From Crocinitomicaceae bacterium (GTDB lineage Bacteria > Bacteroidota > Bacteroidia > Flavobacteriales_D > Crocinitomicaceae): 64,000 nt of DNA. The stretch is taken from assembly GCA_002709305.1 (NCBI GenBank), contig PAQM01000024.1, positions 62,001 through 126,000 on the forward strand, written 5' to 3'. The translations under genes were made by a program, and so were the position numbers. Below the pieces are notes generated by a model. That model was not told where the DNA came from and ran no database searches. It saw nothing but the letters and a program-made list of their open reading frames with translations. Shown in pieces: positions 1 to 8,093 of this stretch (positions are counted from its first letter, which is position 1; the number at the start of each line of letters is the position of its first letter).

Positions 1-854
1 GGGTTGAGGAAAGAGTTAGTAAATTTCAAAAACGAAGTTTAAAAAGAGAAACGAAGTTAATGGGCCTGAGGATGGCTTTAAGTATGATTGATTTAACTAC
101 ATTAGAAGGAAAAGATACTATACAAAAAGTTAAACAAATGTGTTATAAGGCTCAACATTTACATGATGTATTTCCGAATCTTCCAAAAGTAGCTGCAGTT
201 TGTGTCTATCCTTCAATGGTTCGTGTTGCCTCTAAATTACTTGATCAATCAGAAGTTAAAGTTGCTTCTGTATCTACTTCTTTTCCTAGTGGACAATCGC
301 CATTAAAGGTAAAATTAATGGAAACTAAATTTGCTATTTCTGAAGGTGCTGATGAAATTGATATGGTAATTTCTCGAGGCAAGTTTTTAGCAGGAGAATA
401 TAATTTTGTTTTTGATGAAATTGCTAGAATTAAAGAAGTTTGCGGTAATGTTAGGTTAAAAGTTATTTTAGAGACAGGTGAATTAATTACATTGGATAAT
501 GTTAGACGTGCTAGTGAAATAGCTATGTATGCAGGAGCTGATTTTATAAAAACTTCTACCGGTAAAATTCAACCAGCAGCTTCAATGCAAGTTACTTATG
601 TTATGTTAGAAGCAATACGTGACTTTATGGATAAAACTGGTATTAAAGTTGGCATGAAACCTGCGGGTGGTATTTCAAATTCTAAATTAGCATTACATAA
701 TTTAGTTATGGTAAATGAAGTTTTAGGTAATGGGTGGTTGAGCAATGAGTGGTTTCGATTTGGTGCTAGTAGTCTAGCAAATGATTTGCTTATGCAGATT
801 ATTAAATCTGAGACAGGTATTTATCAGTCATCAGATTATTTTTCAATAGATTAA
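1..854 (+). CDS. deoC: Deoxyribose-phosphate aldolase, 5' end outside window
   Basis: Class I aldolase that splits 2-deoxyribose-5-phosphate into glyceraldehyde-3-phosphate and acetaldehyde, the last step of deoxynucleoside breakdown. The reading frame is open from base 3 to the stop at 852-854. Residues before the first internal ATG (position 60) still look like DeoC (VSKFQKRSLKRETKLMGL), so the true start lies upstream of the window and ATG 60 is internal. Recognisable motifs are SMIDLTTLEGKDT near the start, VCVYPSMV, GADEIDMVIS and the Schiff-base lysine region GADFIKTSTGK. The gene sits 15 nt before an aldehyde dehydrogenase that could oxidise the acetaldehyde it releases, which suggests one deoxyribose-catabolic operon. 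Confidence 0.95.
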   Translation, partial: VEERVSKFQKRSLKRETKLMGLRMALSMIDLTTLEGKDTIQKVKQMCYKAQHLHDVFPNLPKVAAVCVYPSMVRVASKLLDQSEVKVASVSTSFPSGQSPLKVKLMETKFAISEGADEIDMVISRGKFLAGEYNFVFDEIARIKEVCGNVRLKVILETGELITLDNVRRASEIAMYAGADFIKTSTGKIQPAASMQVTYVMLEAIRDFMDKTGIKVGMKPAGGISNSKLALHNLVMVNEVLGNGWLSNEWFRFGASSLANDLLMQIIKSETGIYQSSDYFSID

Positions 855-869
855 TTATTAAATTTAAAG

Positions 870-2327
870 GTGGATAAGAATAAGGAAAAAAAAACATGGG
901 ATTATGTTTCTGCTTTATAGCAAAAGTCTTCAATAAATCTTAAAGAAAAATATAATTTATTTATTGGTGGTAAATTTGTTAAGCCTTCATCGGGAAAGTA
1001 TTATGATACAATTAATCCTGCTACAGAAGAAAGAATTTCTAAGATAGCTTATGGTAATAATATTGATATTGACCTTGCAGTAAAATCGGCAAGAAATGCT
1101 TATTTGAATATTTGGTCAAAAGTTTCTCCATCTGAAAAATCAAAATACATTTATCGTATTGCTAGATTGATGCAAGAGCGTGCTCGTGAATTAGCAATTA
1201 TAGAGACGTTAGATTCAGGTAAAGTAATTCGAGAATCTAGAGATATTGATATTCCATTAGCGTGTAATCATTTTTTTTATTACGCAGGTTGGACTGATAA
1301 ATTACAGTATGCTTTTCCTAATAAAAAAGTATCTCCATTGGGAGTAGTAGGACAGATTATCCCTTGGAACTTCCCTTTATTAATGGCTGCTTGGAAAATA
1401 GCACCTGCCTTAGCGGCAGGGAATACAGTGGTTCTAAAACCAGCTGAGACAACATCGCTTACTGCATTAAAATTAGCTGAGATTATTAGAGACTCTGGTT
1501 TGCCTGATGGTGTTGTTAATATAGTTACAGGATATGGTGATACTGGTGCTGAATTAGTAAATCACTATGATATAAATAAAATTGCATTTACTGGTTCAAC
1601 GACAGTTGGAAAAATAATACAAAAATCAATTTCAGGATCTGATAAAAAAGTAACATTAGAATTAGGTGGTAAATCAGCAAATATTATTCTAGAAGATGCT
1701 CCAATTGATCAAGCTGTTGAAGGAATAATTAATGGGATATTTTTTAATCAAGGTCATGTATGTTGTGCTGGTTCTAGATTATTCGTTCAAGAGAGTATTT
1801 ATGATATAATTATTAAAAAATTAAAGCGTAGAATAGATAAACTGATTATAGGAGATCCATTAGATAAAAATACTGATATAGGTGCTATTAATTCAAAAGA
1901 ACAGTTAAATACAATAAATAATTATATTAACATTGGTAAGTCTGAAGGGTCTAAAATTTTTCAAAGTTCATATAAGCTTCCTAATAAAGGATATTATTGT
2001 GCACCTACAATTTTTACTGATGTTTCTCAGTCAAATAGAATTTTTCAAGAAGAAATCTTTGGTCCAGTACTTACAATTCAAACATTTAGAACAATTGATG
2101 AAGTAATAAAAAAGGCAAATAATTCTCCATATGGTTTAGCCGCTGGTGTCTGGTCAGATAAGGGATCACGTGTCTTTAATTTATCTTCTAAATTAAGAGC
2201 TGGTGTTGTTTGGGCTAATACTTATAATAAGTTTGACCCTACATCTCCTTTTGGTGGATATAAAGAAAGTGGTTTTGGTCGTGAAGGAGGCCTTCATGGA
2301 CTAAGCCCTTATATTAATTTAAAATAA
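870..2327 (+). CDS. Aldehyde dehydrogenase, ALDH16-like catalytic half, with in-frame TAG
   Basis: NAD(P)-dependent aldehyde dehydrogenase of about 486 codons if read from GTG 870. Family-like sequence begins right after that GTG (TWDYVSAL), meets a TAG at 918-920, and continues in the same frame (KYNLFIGGKFV, then TINPATEE). The longest uninterrupted frame with a standard start begins at TTG 1104, which would drop about 78 residues including the first core strands. The catalytic residues are intact: Glu of ELGGKS (about residue 264 from GTG 870) and Cys of GHVCCAGSR (about residue 298), plus the cofactor motif FTGSTTVGK and the C-terminal SGFGREGG. The next gene is a degenerate second ALDH domain, the arrangement of ALDH16 proteins. 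Either the TAG breaks the gene, or translation starts downstream at an unusual codon, or it is a sequencing error. Confidence 0.8.
918..920 (+). other. In-frame TAG inside the aldehyde dehydrogenase N-terminus
   Basis: Codon 17 counted from GTG 870 is TAG. The codons on both sides encode family-like sequence in one frame (WDYVSAL before it, then KYNLFIGGKFV), so a frameshift is not needed to explain the break. No ATG occurs in frame between this stop and TTG 1104. Confidence 0.8.
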
Positions 2328-2336
2328 TTATCAATT

Positions 2337-3218
2337 ATGGAAAGGTTGAAAATTTTAAAGACGTATAAGATATATATTGGTGGTAGTTTTCCAAGAACTG
2401 AATCAGGAAGATATTATCAACCTGTAAATCATAAAGGAGATAAACTTGGAAATATTTGTCAATCTTCAAGGAAAGATATTAGAAATTCTGTTGTAGAGGC
2501 TAGAAAGGCATTTTCTGTTTGGTCGGAAAAATCAAACTTTAATAGGGGGCAAATTCTTTATCGTATTGCAGAAATGTTAGAGGGAAGAAAATCTCAGTTT
2601 GTAGATGAATTAATTTTTCAGTCTCTTTCTAAATCAAATGCAGAAAAGGAGGTAAATCTTTCTATTGATCGCTTAATATATTATGCTGGTTGGTGTGATA
2701 AATATTCTCAAGTATTAGACTCTGTAAACCCTGTCGCTAGTTCTCATTTTAACTTTTCGATTAATGAACCAACTGGAGTAGTTGGATTGATTGCGGATCA
2801 GAATACGTCATTAATTGGTCTCGTCTCTTTGTTAGCTCCTATAATAGTTGGAGGTAACACATGTGTTGTGATAGCATCAGAGAATCTCCCACTATCTGCT
2901 ATTACATTTGCTGAAGTTTTAAATTCATCAGATGTACCAGCTGGAGTTGTCAATATTATAACTGGTTTTCTAGATGAATTAATAAAACCTTTAACAACTC
3001 ACATGGACATAAACTCAATTGCTTACAGTGGCAAATCAGAAAAGATAAAAAAACAATTAAAAGAAAGCTCAGCATTAAATTTAAAAAGAATAAATGTCTA
3101 TTCAAGGGATTGGATTAAACCAGTTAGTCAAGATTTATATCTCATTTCTGATTTTCAAGAAATTAAGACAACATGGCACCCAATTGAAAATATTGGAGGG
3201 TCTTCTTCTCAATATTGA
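2337..3218 (+). CDS. Degenerate aldehyde dehydrogenase domain, ALDH16 C-terminal half
   Basis: 293-residue protein that follows the catalytic aldehyde dehydrogenase after 9 nt. It resembles the N-terminal part of an ALDH: IYIGGSFPRTESGRYY, then EPTGVVGLIADQNTSL, PIIVGGNTCVVIASEN and PAGVVNIITGF. It ends shortly after the Rossmann region and has no ELGGKS glutamate and no GQxC cysteine, so it should be inactive as a dehydrogenase. ALDH16 proteins carry exactly such a non-catalytic second domain, and 486 plus 293 residues matches the usual full-length size of about 780-800. A structural or oligomerisation role beside the first subunit is inferred. It could also be a simple decayed paralogue. 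Confidence 0.75.
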   Translation: MERLKILKTYKIYIGGSFPRTESGRYYQPVNHKGDKLGNICQSSRKDIRNSVVEARKAFSVWSEKSNFNRGQILYRIAEMLEGRKSQFVDELIFQSLSKSNAEKEVNLSIDRLIYYAGWCDKYSQVLDSVNPVASSHFNFSINEPTGVVGLIADQNTSLIGLVSLLAPIIVGGNTCVVIASENLPLSAITFAEVLNSSDVPAGVVNIITGFLDELIKPLTTHMDINSIAYSGKSEKIKKQLKESSALNLKRINVYSRDWIKPVSQDLYLISDFQEIKTTWHPIENIGGSSSQY

Positions 3219-3269
3219 TATTCCTTATATATTATTATTTTTACAATAAATTACTTAAAATAAAATAAC

Positions 3270-3890
3270 ATGAAAAACATTACAATTTTAATTTTTACAC
3301 TTCTATTGTTTAATTCAATAAGTCAGACTACTTACACAGTTAATACGGGAAGTTTTTATTATAACCCTTCCAATTTAACTATTGATGTTGGTGATTCAGT
3401 TGTTTGGATTAATGATGGTGGTACTCATGATGTTAATGGTGATATAAATTCAATTACCGGTTTACCATATAATAATCCTGAAACATTTGATTCACCTGCA
3501 ACTAATATACCAAACGCAGTTATTTATAGTCATAAATTTACTATACCAGGCACATATGCATATGATTGTTCTGTTGGAGCTCATGCAGCAAGTGGAATGA
3601 TAGGATCTATTGTTGTAAATCCATCTACTGGGGCTGGAATAATAGATGTTGAAAATGAGAATATTTACATTTACCCTTCTCCATCCGAAGACATTTTAAA
3701 CATACATGGATTTGATTTACTTAATAACATAAAATCTATGTCGATCTTTTCTTTAGATGGAAAGAGATTAATTGATTTTAAATCAATAAATAAATCATTT
3801 GATATTTCTTCTTTAGATAAGGGAATTTATTTTTTGATAATAGAATACGGTAAACTAAATAGAAAATCAATTAAGTTTTCAGTAAGATAG
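3270..3890 (+). CDS. Secreted plastocyanin-like cupredoxin with T9SS sorting domain
   Basis: 206-residue exported protein. A signal peptide occupies about residues 1-19 (cleavage near SISQ). Residues 20-118 form a small blue copper domain with all four type 1 copper ligands in the classic order: His53 (GTHDV), Cys100 (AYDCSV), His105 and Met110 (C-x4-H-x4-M). Residues about 130-206 are a T9SS C-terminal sorting domain (IYPSPSEDILNIHG, then SIFSLDGKRL and LDKGIYFLII), which would send it through the outer membrane to the cell surface. It probably shuttles electrons, but no redox partner gene lies nearby. A strong terminator follows at 3918-3951. Confidence 0.88.
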   Translation: MKNITILIFTLLLFNSISQTTYTVNTGSFYYNPSNLTIDVGDSVVWINDGGTHDVNGDINSITGLPYNNPETFDSPATNIPNAVIYSHKFTIPGTYAYDCSVGAHAASGMIGSIVVNPSTGAGIIDVENENIYIYPSPSEDILNIHGFDLLNNIKSMSIFSLDGKRLIDFKSINKSFDISSLDKGIYFLIIEYGKLNRKSIKFSVR

Positions 3891-3917
3891 TTTCCTAATT
3901 TTATAACCTTTTATGAT

Positions 3918-3951
3918 AAGAGGATAAACCTAATACGTTTATCCTTTTTTT
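3918..3951 (+). terminator. Rho-independent terminator after the cupredoxin gene
   Basis: A perfect 9-bp inverted repeat AGGATAAAC (3921-3929) and GTTTATCCT (3937-3945) with a 7-nt loop, extended by A-T pairs and followed by a run of seven T (3945-3951). It lies 27 nt after the cupredoxin stop codon. Confidence 0.85.
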
Positions 3952-3969
3952 ACTTTATTTTAAATTGAA

Positions 3970-4533
3970 ATGAAGATATATCTGACTAATCAAAATCTAA
4001 AATTTATCAAACATCTTGAATATTTCAAGAATCAAAGTGTTATGAAATATGAAAAGTCTAAACTTGATGAAAAGATTTCTTCTCAAGACATTGATTTTGA
4101 ATTTTCAAAAATTAATTTTGATTTCTTCTATAACTATCAAATTTTTCCAGAAAATATAATAGAATCATACTGTCAATGGAATCATGAAAATAGAAATATG
4201 CAAATTGGTGACACAATTGTTCAACAAGTATTCTTACCTCCTCACAAAACCCTTTCTCAAAAAGTCATTTTTGCTGTGAGAATTAACAAAATAATTGATC
4301 AACGAAAAAGAAAGGGTTTTAGTTATGAAACGATTGAAGGACATGTCGAAAAAGGAGTTTCAATGTTTACGATTGAAAAAAACACACAAAAGACAATCTT
4401 TAAAATTCACACATTTTCTAAACCAGGTAACTTATTGACAAGTTTAGCTGGTCCAATATTTTCTCTTCCATATCAATCTTTTTGCACTAAAAAGGCACTG
4501 AATAATGTTAAAGAGATAATTGAACAAAAATAA
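3970..4533 (+). CDS. DUF1990 family protein
   Basis: 187-residue cytoplasmic-looking protein with no signal peptide. The second half fits DUF1990: QIGDTIVQQVFLPP, then FAVRINKII and a GFSYETIEGHVEKG stretch typical of the family's conserved Gly-x-x-Gly-His-x-x-x-Gly turn. The biochemical function of DUF1990 is not established. It lies between a terminator and a convergent TonB-like gene, so it is probably transcribed alone. The family call rests on motif resemblance; the first 70 residues carry nothing recognisable. Confidence 0.6.
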   Translation: MKIYLTNQNLKFIKHLEYFKNQSVMKYEKSKLDEKISSQDIDFEFSKINFDFFYNYQIFPENIIESYCQWNHENRNMQIGDTIVQQVFLPPHKTLSQKVIFAVRINKIIDQRKRKGFSYETIEGHVEKGVSMFTIEKNTQKTIFKIHTFSKPGNLLTSLAGPIFSLPYQSFCTKKALNNVKEIIEQK

Positions 4534-4555
4534 TGGTCTCCAAAAAGGTGGATAT

Positions 4556-5215
4556 TTAATTTAATGTGAAATTGATAGGAAGTCTACATCTTGTTCTCAC
4601 CCTACGTCCAGAAGATTCACCAGCTAACCATTTAGGCATTTTACGTAATAAACGCTTTGCTTCTTTATCTAAATCTGAGCTAACTCCTCTTTCTATTTTA
4701 ATGTTACTAATTTTTCCATCTTTTTCTACAACGAAAGAAAGATATACTCTACCTTGTTCATTCATTTCAATAGAAGTCTGAGGATATTGTACGTTTTCTC
4801 CAATCCATTTTTGCATAGCAGCTGCTCCTCCAGGGAAACTTGCTTCAACATCAGGGAAGTCAATTATTTCTGATTCAACTACAACTTCTTCTTCGCCCAT
4901 ATCAACTGGAGGAGGGGGAGTAACAGCTGCAACAGGTTCTTCTTCTGTATTTTCCTCCTCAATAATTTCTTCTGTGACTGGTGGTGGTGCATCTACTACA
5001 GGTGGAGGTGGAGGTGGAGTTTCGATATCTTGTGTTTCTTGCATAAATTCTATGTCTGCTGAATTTTCTTCAACCCCTGAATTTGCTTCACGCTCTATTC
5101 CTTCTTGGTAAGAAAAGGATGCTAAAACGATACTACCAACAAACAATAAACCCATAAGAGTTATAGGGACACGTAATTTGTCAATATTTGCTTGATCACT
5201 TTTTTTTAATTCCAT
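4556..5215 (-). CDS. tonB: TonB family energy transducer
   Basis: 219-residue inner-membrane protein that would link the proton motive force to outer-membrane TonB-dependent receptors. It has a short cytoplasmic start, one membrane helix at about residues 16-35 (VPITLMGLLFVGSIVLASFS), an acidic and proline-rich periplasmic linker with several PPPPP runs (about 60-115), and a C-terminal TonB domain (about 125-219) with VYLSFVVEKDGKISNIKI and KMPKWLAGES. No ExbB or ExbD gene is adjacent. The start ATG is the only reasonable one. It lies 59 nt after gcvH on the same strand and may share its transcript. Confidence 0.85.
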   Translation of the reverse strand: MELKKSDQANIDKLRVPITLMGLLFVGSIVLASFSYQEGIEREANSGVEENSADIEFMQETQDIETPPPPPPVVDAPPPVTEEIIEEENTEEEPVAAVTPPPPVDMGEEEVVVESEIIDFPDVEASFPGGAAAMQKWIGENVQYPQTSIEMNEQGRVYLSFVVEKDGKISNIKIERGVSSDLDKEAKRLLRKMPKWLAGESSGRRVRTRCRLPINFTLN

Positions 5216-5274
5216 AGCTAATTAATTATGTAGTAAATATATTAATTTAAGTATCAAATTCTATACCATAAATT

Positions 5275-5652
5275 TTATTTAATCAATAGATGATATGCAT
5301 TAGAATCTAGAAGATTATTAATTTCTTCTGTATTTGAAATTTTGATTTTTATCATCCAACCATCATTGTATGGGTCTGAATTCACTAGTTCAGGATTTGC
5401 TTCTAAATTCTCATTAAAAGCGATTATCTCTCCCGATAATGGCATAAATAAGTCGGATACTGTTTTAACGGCCTCAACTGAACCAAATACTTCTTCCATA
5501 TCTAATGTTTCACCTTCTGTTTCAATTTCAACAAAAACAATATCTCCAAGTTCATTTTGAGCAAAATCAGTAATTCCAATGGTTGCTATATCGCTATCAA
5601 TTGATACCCATTCATGGTCCTTTGTATATTTGAGATTTTCAGGAATATTCAT
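5275..5652 (-). CDS. gcvH: Glycine cleavage system H protein
   Basis: 125-residue lipoyl carrier protein that moves the aminomethyl group between the P, T and L proteins of glycine cleavage. Length is normal for the family. The lipoylated lysine is Lys63 in FGSVEAVKTVSDL, and the start KYTKDHEWV and the GITDFAQNELGDIVFVE segment are characteristic. The other glycine cleavage genes are not in the window. A -7 box (TAAATTTG) lies 18 nt before the start codon. Confidence 0.95.
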   Translation of the reverse strand: MNIPENLKYTKDHEWVSIDSDIATIGITDFAQNELGDIVFVEIETEGETLDMEEVFGSVEAVKTVSDLFMPLSGEIIAFNENLEANPELVNSDPYNDGWMIKIKISNTEEINNLLDSNAYHLLIK

Positions 5653-5670
5653 TTTTATTTATTTTATTAG

Positions 5671-5678
5671 CAAATTTA
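5671..5678 (-). promoter_or_regulatory. -7 promoter box for gcvH
   Basis: The minus strand reads TAAATTTG, an exact match to the Bacteroidota -7 consensus TAnnTTTG, 18 nt before the gcvH ATG. No clear TTTG -33 box lies at the expected spacing. Confidence 0.5.
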
Positions 5679-5745
5679 AAATTTTTAGTTACTATTTTTC
5701 ATTCTTTTAACTTTTTGTTCTTAACAAATTTGTAATCTTTTTAAC

Positions 5746-5753
5746 TATGTTTG
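5746..5753 (+). promoter_or_regulatory. -7 promoter box abutting prfB
   Basis: TATGTTTG matches TAnnTTTG exactly and ends only 7 nt before the prfB ATG. If used, transcription would begin at or within a few nucleotides of the start codon, giving a nearly leaderless message. A TTTG lies 13 nt upstream, shorter than the usual 17-23 nt spacing. Confidence 0.45.
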
Positions 5754-5760
5754 TTTTAAT

Positions 5761-6849
5761 ATGATAAATCAAGATCAAATAAAATCAATTCGTGATCGGA
5801 TAGAAAAGATAGATAAATACTTAAAGATTAGTGAAAAAAGAATTATTTATAAAGAAGAAGAATTAAAATCACAAGATCCAGATTTTTGGAGTGATTCAAA
5901 AAAAGCAGAAATACAAATTAAAAAAATACGCTCAATTAAATATTTTTTAGAAGCTTTTGATAATCTGGAGGAGTTATATAATGATCTCGAAGTATTATTT
6001 GAATTTGTTAAGGAAGGTGAGGCTACCCAAGAAGAGGTTGATAAGCATGCTGAGAGACTTTTGAATTTTATTGAAGAGTTGGAGTTAAAAAACATGCTTT
6101 CAAATGAAGAAGATAGTTTAAATGCTATTTTGCAAATTACTGCAGGAGCAGGTGGTACTGAAAGTTGTGATTGGGCTTCAATGTTAATGAGGATGTACTC
6201 GATGTGGGGACAGAAAAATGGTTATAAAATTAATCAATTAAATTTTCAAGATGGAGATGTTGCAGGAGTTAAAACAGTTACTCTAGAGTTTTCAGGAGAC
6301 TTTGCTTTTGGTTATTTAAAAGGAGAGAATGGTGTCCATAGATTGGTTAGGATTTCTCCATTTGATTCGAACGCAAAACGTCACACATCATTTGCTTCTG
6401 TATATGTATATCCATTAGTTGATGACTCAATAGAAATTAATGTGAATCCTTCAGATATTTCTTGGGAAACTTTTAGATCAGGCGGAGCAGGTGGACAGAA
6501 TGTCAATAAAGTTGAAACTGCTGTCAGATTGCGTCATGCTCCTTCTGGTATAATAATTGAGAACTCTGAATCGAGATCACAATTGGATAATAAAGAAAAA
6601 GCAATGCAACTTTTAAAATCTCAATTATATGAGATTGAATATAGATCTAGGATGGAAGCAAGAGATGAGATTGAATCTAATAAAAAGAAAATAGAATGGG
6701 GATCACAAATTCGTAATTATGTTATGCATCCCTATAAGTTAGTTAAAGATGTGCGAACTGGTCACGAAACAGGAAATGTAGATGCTGTAATGGACGGTGA
6801 TTTAAATGATTTTTTAAAAGCTTCTTTAATGACATTTGGAAATAAATAA
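5761..6849 (+). CDS. prfB: Peptide chain release factor 2
   Basis: 362-residue translation termination factor for UGA and UAA codons. It shows the anticodon-like tripeptide SPF in [12 protein letters not shown] (about residues 197-210), which is the RF2 form, and the universal GGQ loop in [15 protein letters not shown] (about 240). The frame is continuous from ATG 5761, so the autoregulatory +1 frameshift found in many prfB genes is absent here. Length is normal. The gene is followed closely by an ArsC-like gene. Confidence 0.95.
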   Translation: MINQDQIKSIRDRIEKIDKYLKISEKRIIYKEEELKSQDPDFWSDSKKAEIQIKKIRSIKYFLEAFDNLEELYNDLEVLFEFVKEGEATQEEVDKHAERLLNFIEELELKNMLSNEEDSLNAILQITAGAGGTESCDWASMLMRMYSMWGQKNGYKINQLNFQDGDVAGVKTVTLEFSGDFAFGYLKGENGVHRLVRISPFDSNAKRHTSFASVYVYPLVDDSIEINVNPSDISWETFRSGGAGGQNVNKVETAVRLRHAPSGIIIENSESRSQLDNKEKAMQLLKSQLYEIEYRSRMEARDEIESNKKKIEWGSQIRNYVMHPYKLVKDVRTGHETGNVDAVMDGDLNDFLKASLMTFGNK

Positions 6850-6859
6850 CAATAATTTT

Positions 6860-7210
6860 ATGTCAGAAAAATATATAGTTTATCATAATCCTCGTTGTTC
6901 GAAAAGTAGAATGGCAATTAATTATTTAAATGAGAATAATAAATCTTTTGAGGTAAAAGAATATTTAAAAGTACCTCTTAAAAGAAATGATTTAATAAAA
7001 GTTTTAAGGACAATAGGTAGATCTGCAGAATCAATAATTCGAAAGAATGAAAAGGATTATAAAGAAAATTTTAAAGGAAAAAAACTAGATGAAGATCAGT
7101 GGATTGATGCGATGATAAAGTTTCCTAAGTTGATGCAACGTCCTATAGTCATAAAAGCTAATAAAGGTATAGTTGCTAGACCAGCCGAATTAATTGACAC
7201 ATTAGATTAA
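6860..7210 (+). CDS. arsC: ArsC/Spx-family glutaredoxin-like reductase
   Basis: 116-residue protein of the thioredoxin-fold ArsC family. The motif YHNPRCSKSR near the start contains the catalytic cysteine, and MQRPIVIKANKGIVARP near the end matches the family's substrate-binding arginines. ATG 6860, 11 nt after the prfB stop, is preferred; the in-frame ATG at 6836 lies inside prfB and adds residues not shared by the family. Proteins of this type are annotated as arsenate reductases, but no arsenite pump or ArsR regulator is adjacent, so arsenate as the real substrate is uncertain. A YfgD-like reductase role is possible. Confidence 0.82.
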   Translation: MSEKYIVYHNPRCSKSRMAINYLNENNKSFEVKEYLKVPLKRNDLIKVLRTIGRSAESIIRKNEKDYKENFKGKKLDEDQWIDAMIKFPKLMQRPIVIKANKGIVARPAELIDTLD

Positions 7211-7247
7211 TAGGATAATAAATATATATTAGAGACAATTTTCTTGG

Positions 7248-7255
7248 TAATTTTG
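7248..7255 (+). promoter_or_regulatory. -7 promoter box for porG
   Basis: TAATTTTG matches TAnnTTTG exactly and lies 19 nt before the porG ATG. No good -33 TTTG is visible. Confidence 0.45.
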
Positions 7256-7274
7256 CGTTTTATGTCTATTTGAA

Positions 7275-8093
7275 ATGAAAAATATAATAACAATATTCTT
7301 TTTAAACATTATAACTTTTTCTTCTGCTCAGTATCACACGAATGCGTCAAAATCTGAGTTTGGATTTTTAGTTGGAGGAACTTATTATTTGGGCGATTTA
7401 AATCAATTTAATCAGTTTAAGAACACCCATTTAGCCGGTGGTTTGATTTATCGTTATAATATACATTCACGTTTGAGTTTTAGAGGTAATCTTATATATG
7501 GAAAATTAAGTGCTTCAGATGCAATGTCTAATATAGAGTCTCATAAGGCACGTAATTTAAGCTTTTACTCAGATATCTATGAATTAGGATTAGGACTAGA
7601 ATTCAATTATTTCCCATTTCAACTTGGGCATGAACGTTATAAAGGAACAGCCTATTTATTAGCCGAAATAGGTGTTTTTAGAATGAATCCAAAGACAGTT
7701 TATGAAGGAATTGAAGTTGAATTAAGAGATCTCGGAACAGAAGGTCAAGGAACTTCTTTAAGTTCTAAGTCATATTATAATTTAACTCAGCTATGTATAC
7801 CTATAGGGATTGGTGCTAAACTTTCCTTAGGACATAAAGTAAGTCTTAATTTTGAGATAGGTATTCGTAAAACATTTACTGATTATATAGATGATATTGG
7901 TGCAAATACATATGTTGACCCAACAATTTTAGCTTCTGAAAATGGTCCATTATCTGCTAATCTTTCAAATTTATCAGATGATCAATATGGACAAAGAGGA
8001 AATAGTTTAACCAAAGATTGGTATGTATTTACTGGAGCTATGCTTACTTTTAGATTAGGCAAACATTCAAAATGTTTTCATCAAGAATACTAA
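7275..8093 (+). CDS. porG: Type IX secretion system protein PorG, DUF6089 beta-barrel
   Basis: 272-residue outer-membrane protein with a signal peptide (about residues 1-18, ending SSAQ). The order [17 protein letters not shown], then [25 protein letters not shown] and [20 protein letters not shown] is the conserved core of the DUF6089/PorG family, an 8-stranded barrel linked to the PorK/PorN ring of the T9SS. The presence of T9SS cargo elsewhere in the window agrees. The last three bases overlap the convergent immunophilin gene, leaving no room for a terminator. Confidence 0.85.
   Translation: MKNIITIFFLNIITFSSAQYHTNASKSEFGFLVGGTYYLGDLNQFNQFKNTHLAGGLIYRYNIHSRLSFRGNLIYGKLSASDAMSNIESHKARNLSFYSDIYELGLGLEFNYFPFQLGHERYKGTAYLLAEIGVFRMNPKTVYEGIEVELRDLGTEGQGTSLSSKSYYNLTQLCIPIGIGAKLSLGHKVSLNFEIGIRKTFTDYIDDIGANTYVDPTILASENGPLSANLSNLSDDQYGQRGNSLTKDWYVFTGAMLTFRLGKHSKCFHQEY

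Noticed and set aside
1-59. ATG 60 as the true start of deoC
   Set aside because: The codons before it are open to the window edge and resemble the DeoC N-terminus, so the gene is truncated by the window.
5761-5850. Programmed +1 frameshift site in prfB
   Set aside because: The frame is continuous from ATG 5761 and no CTT TGA type signal is present.
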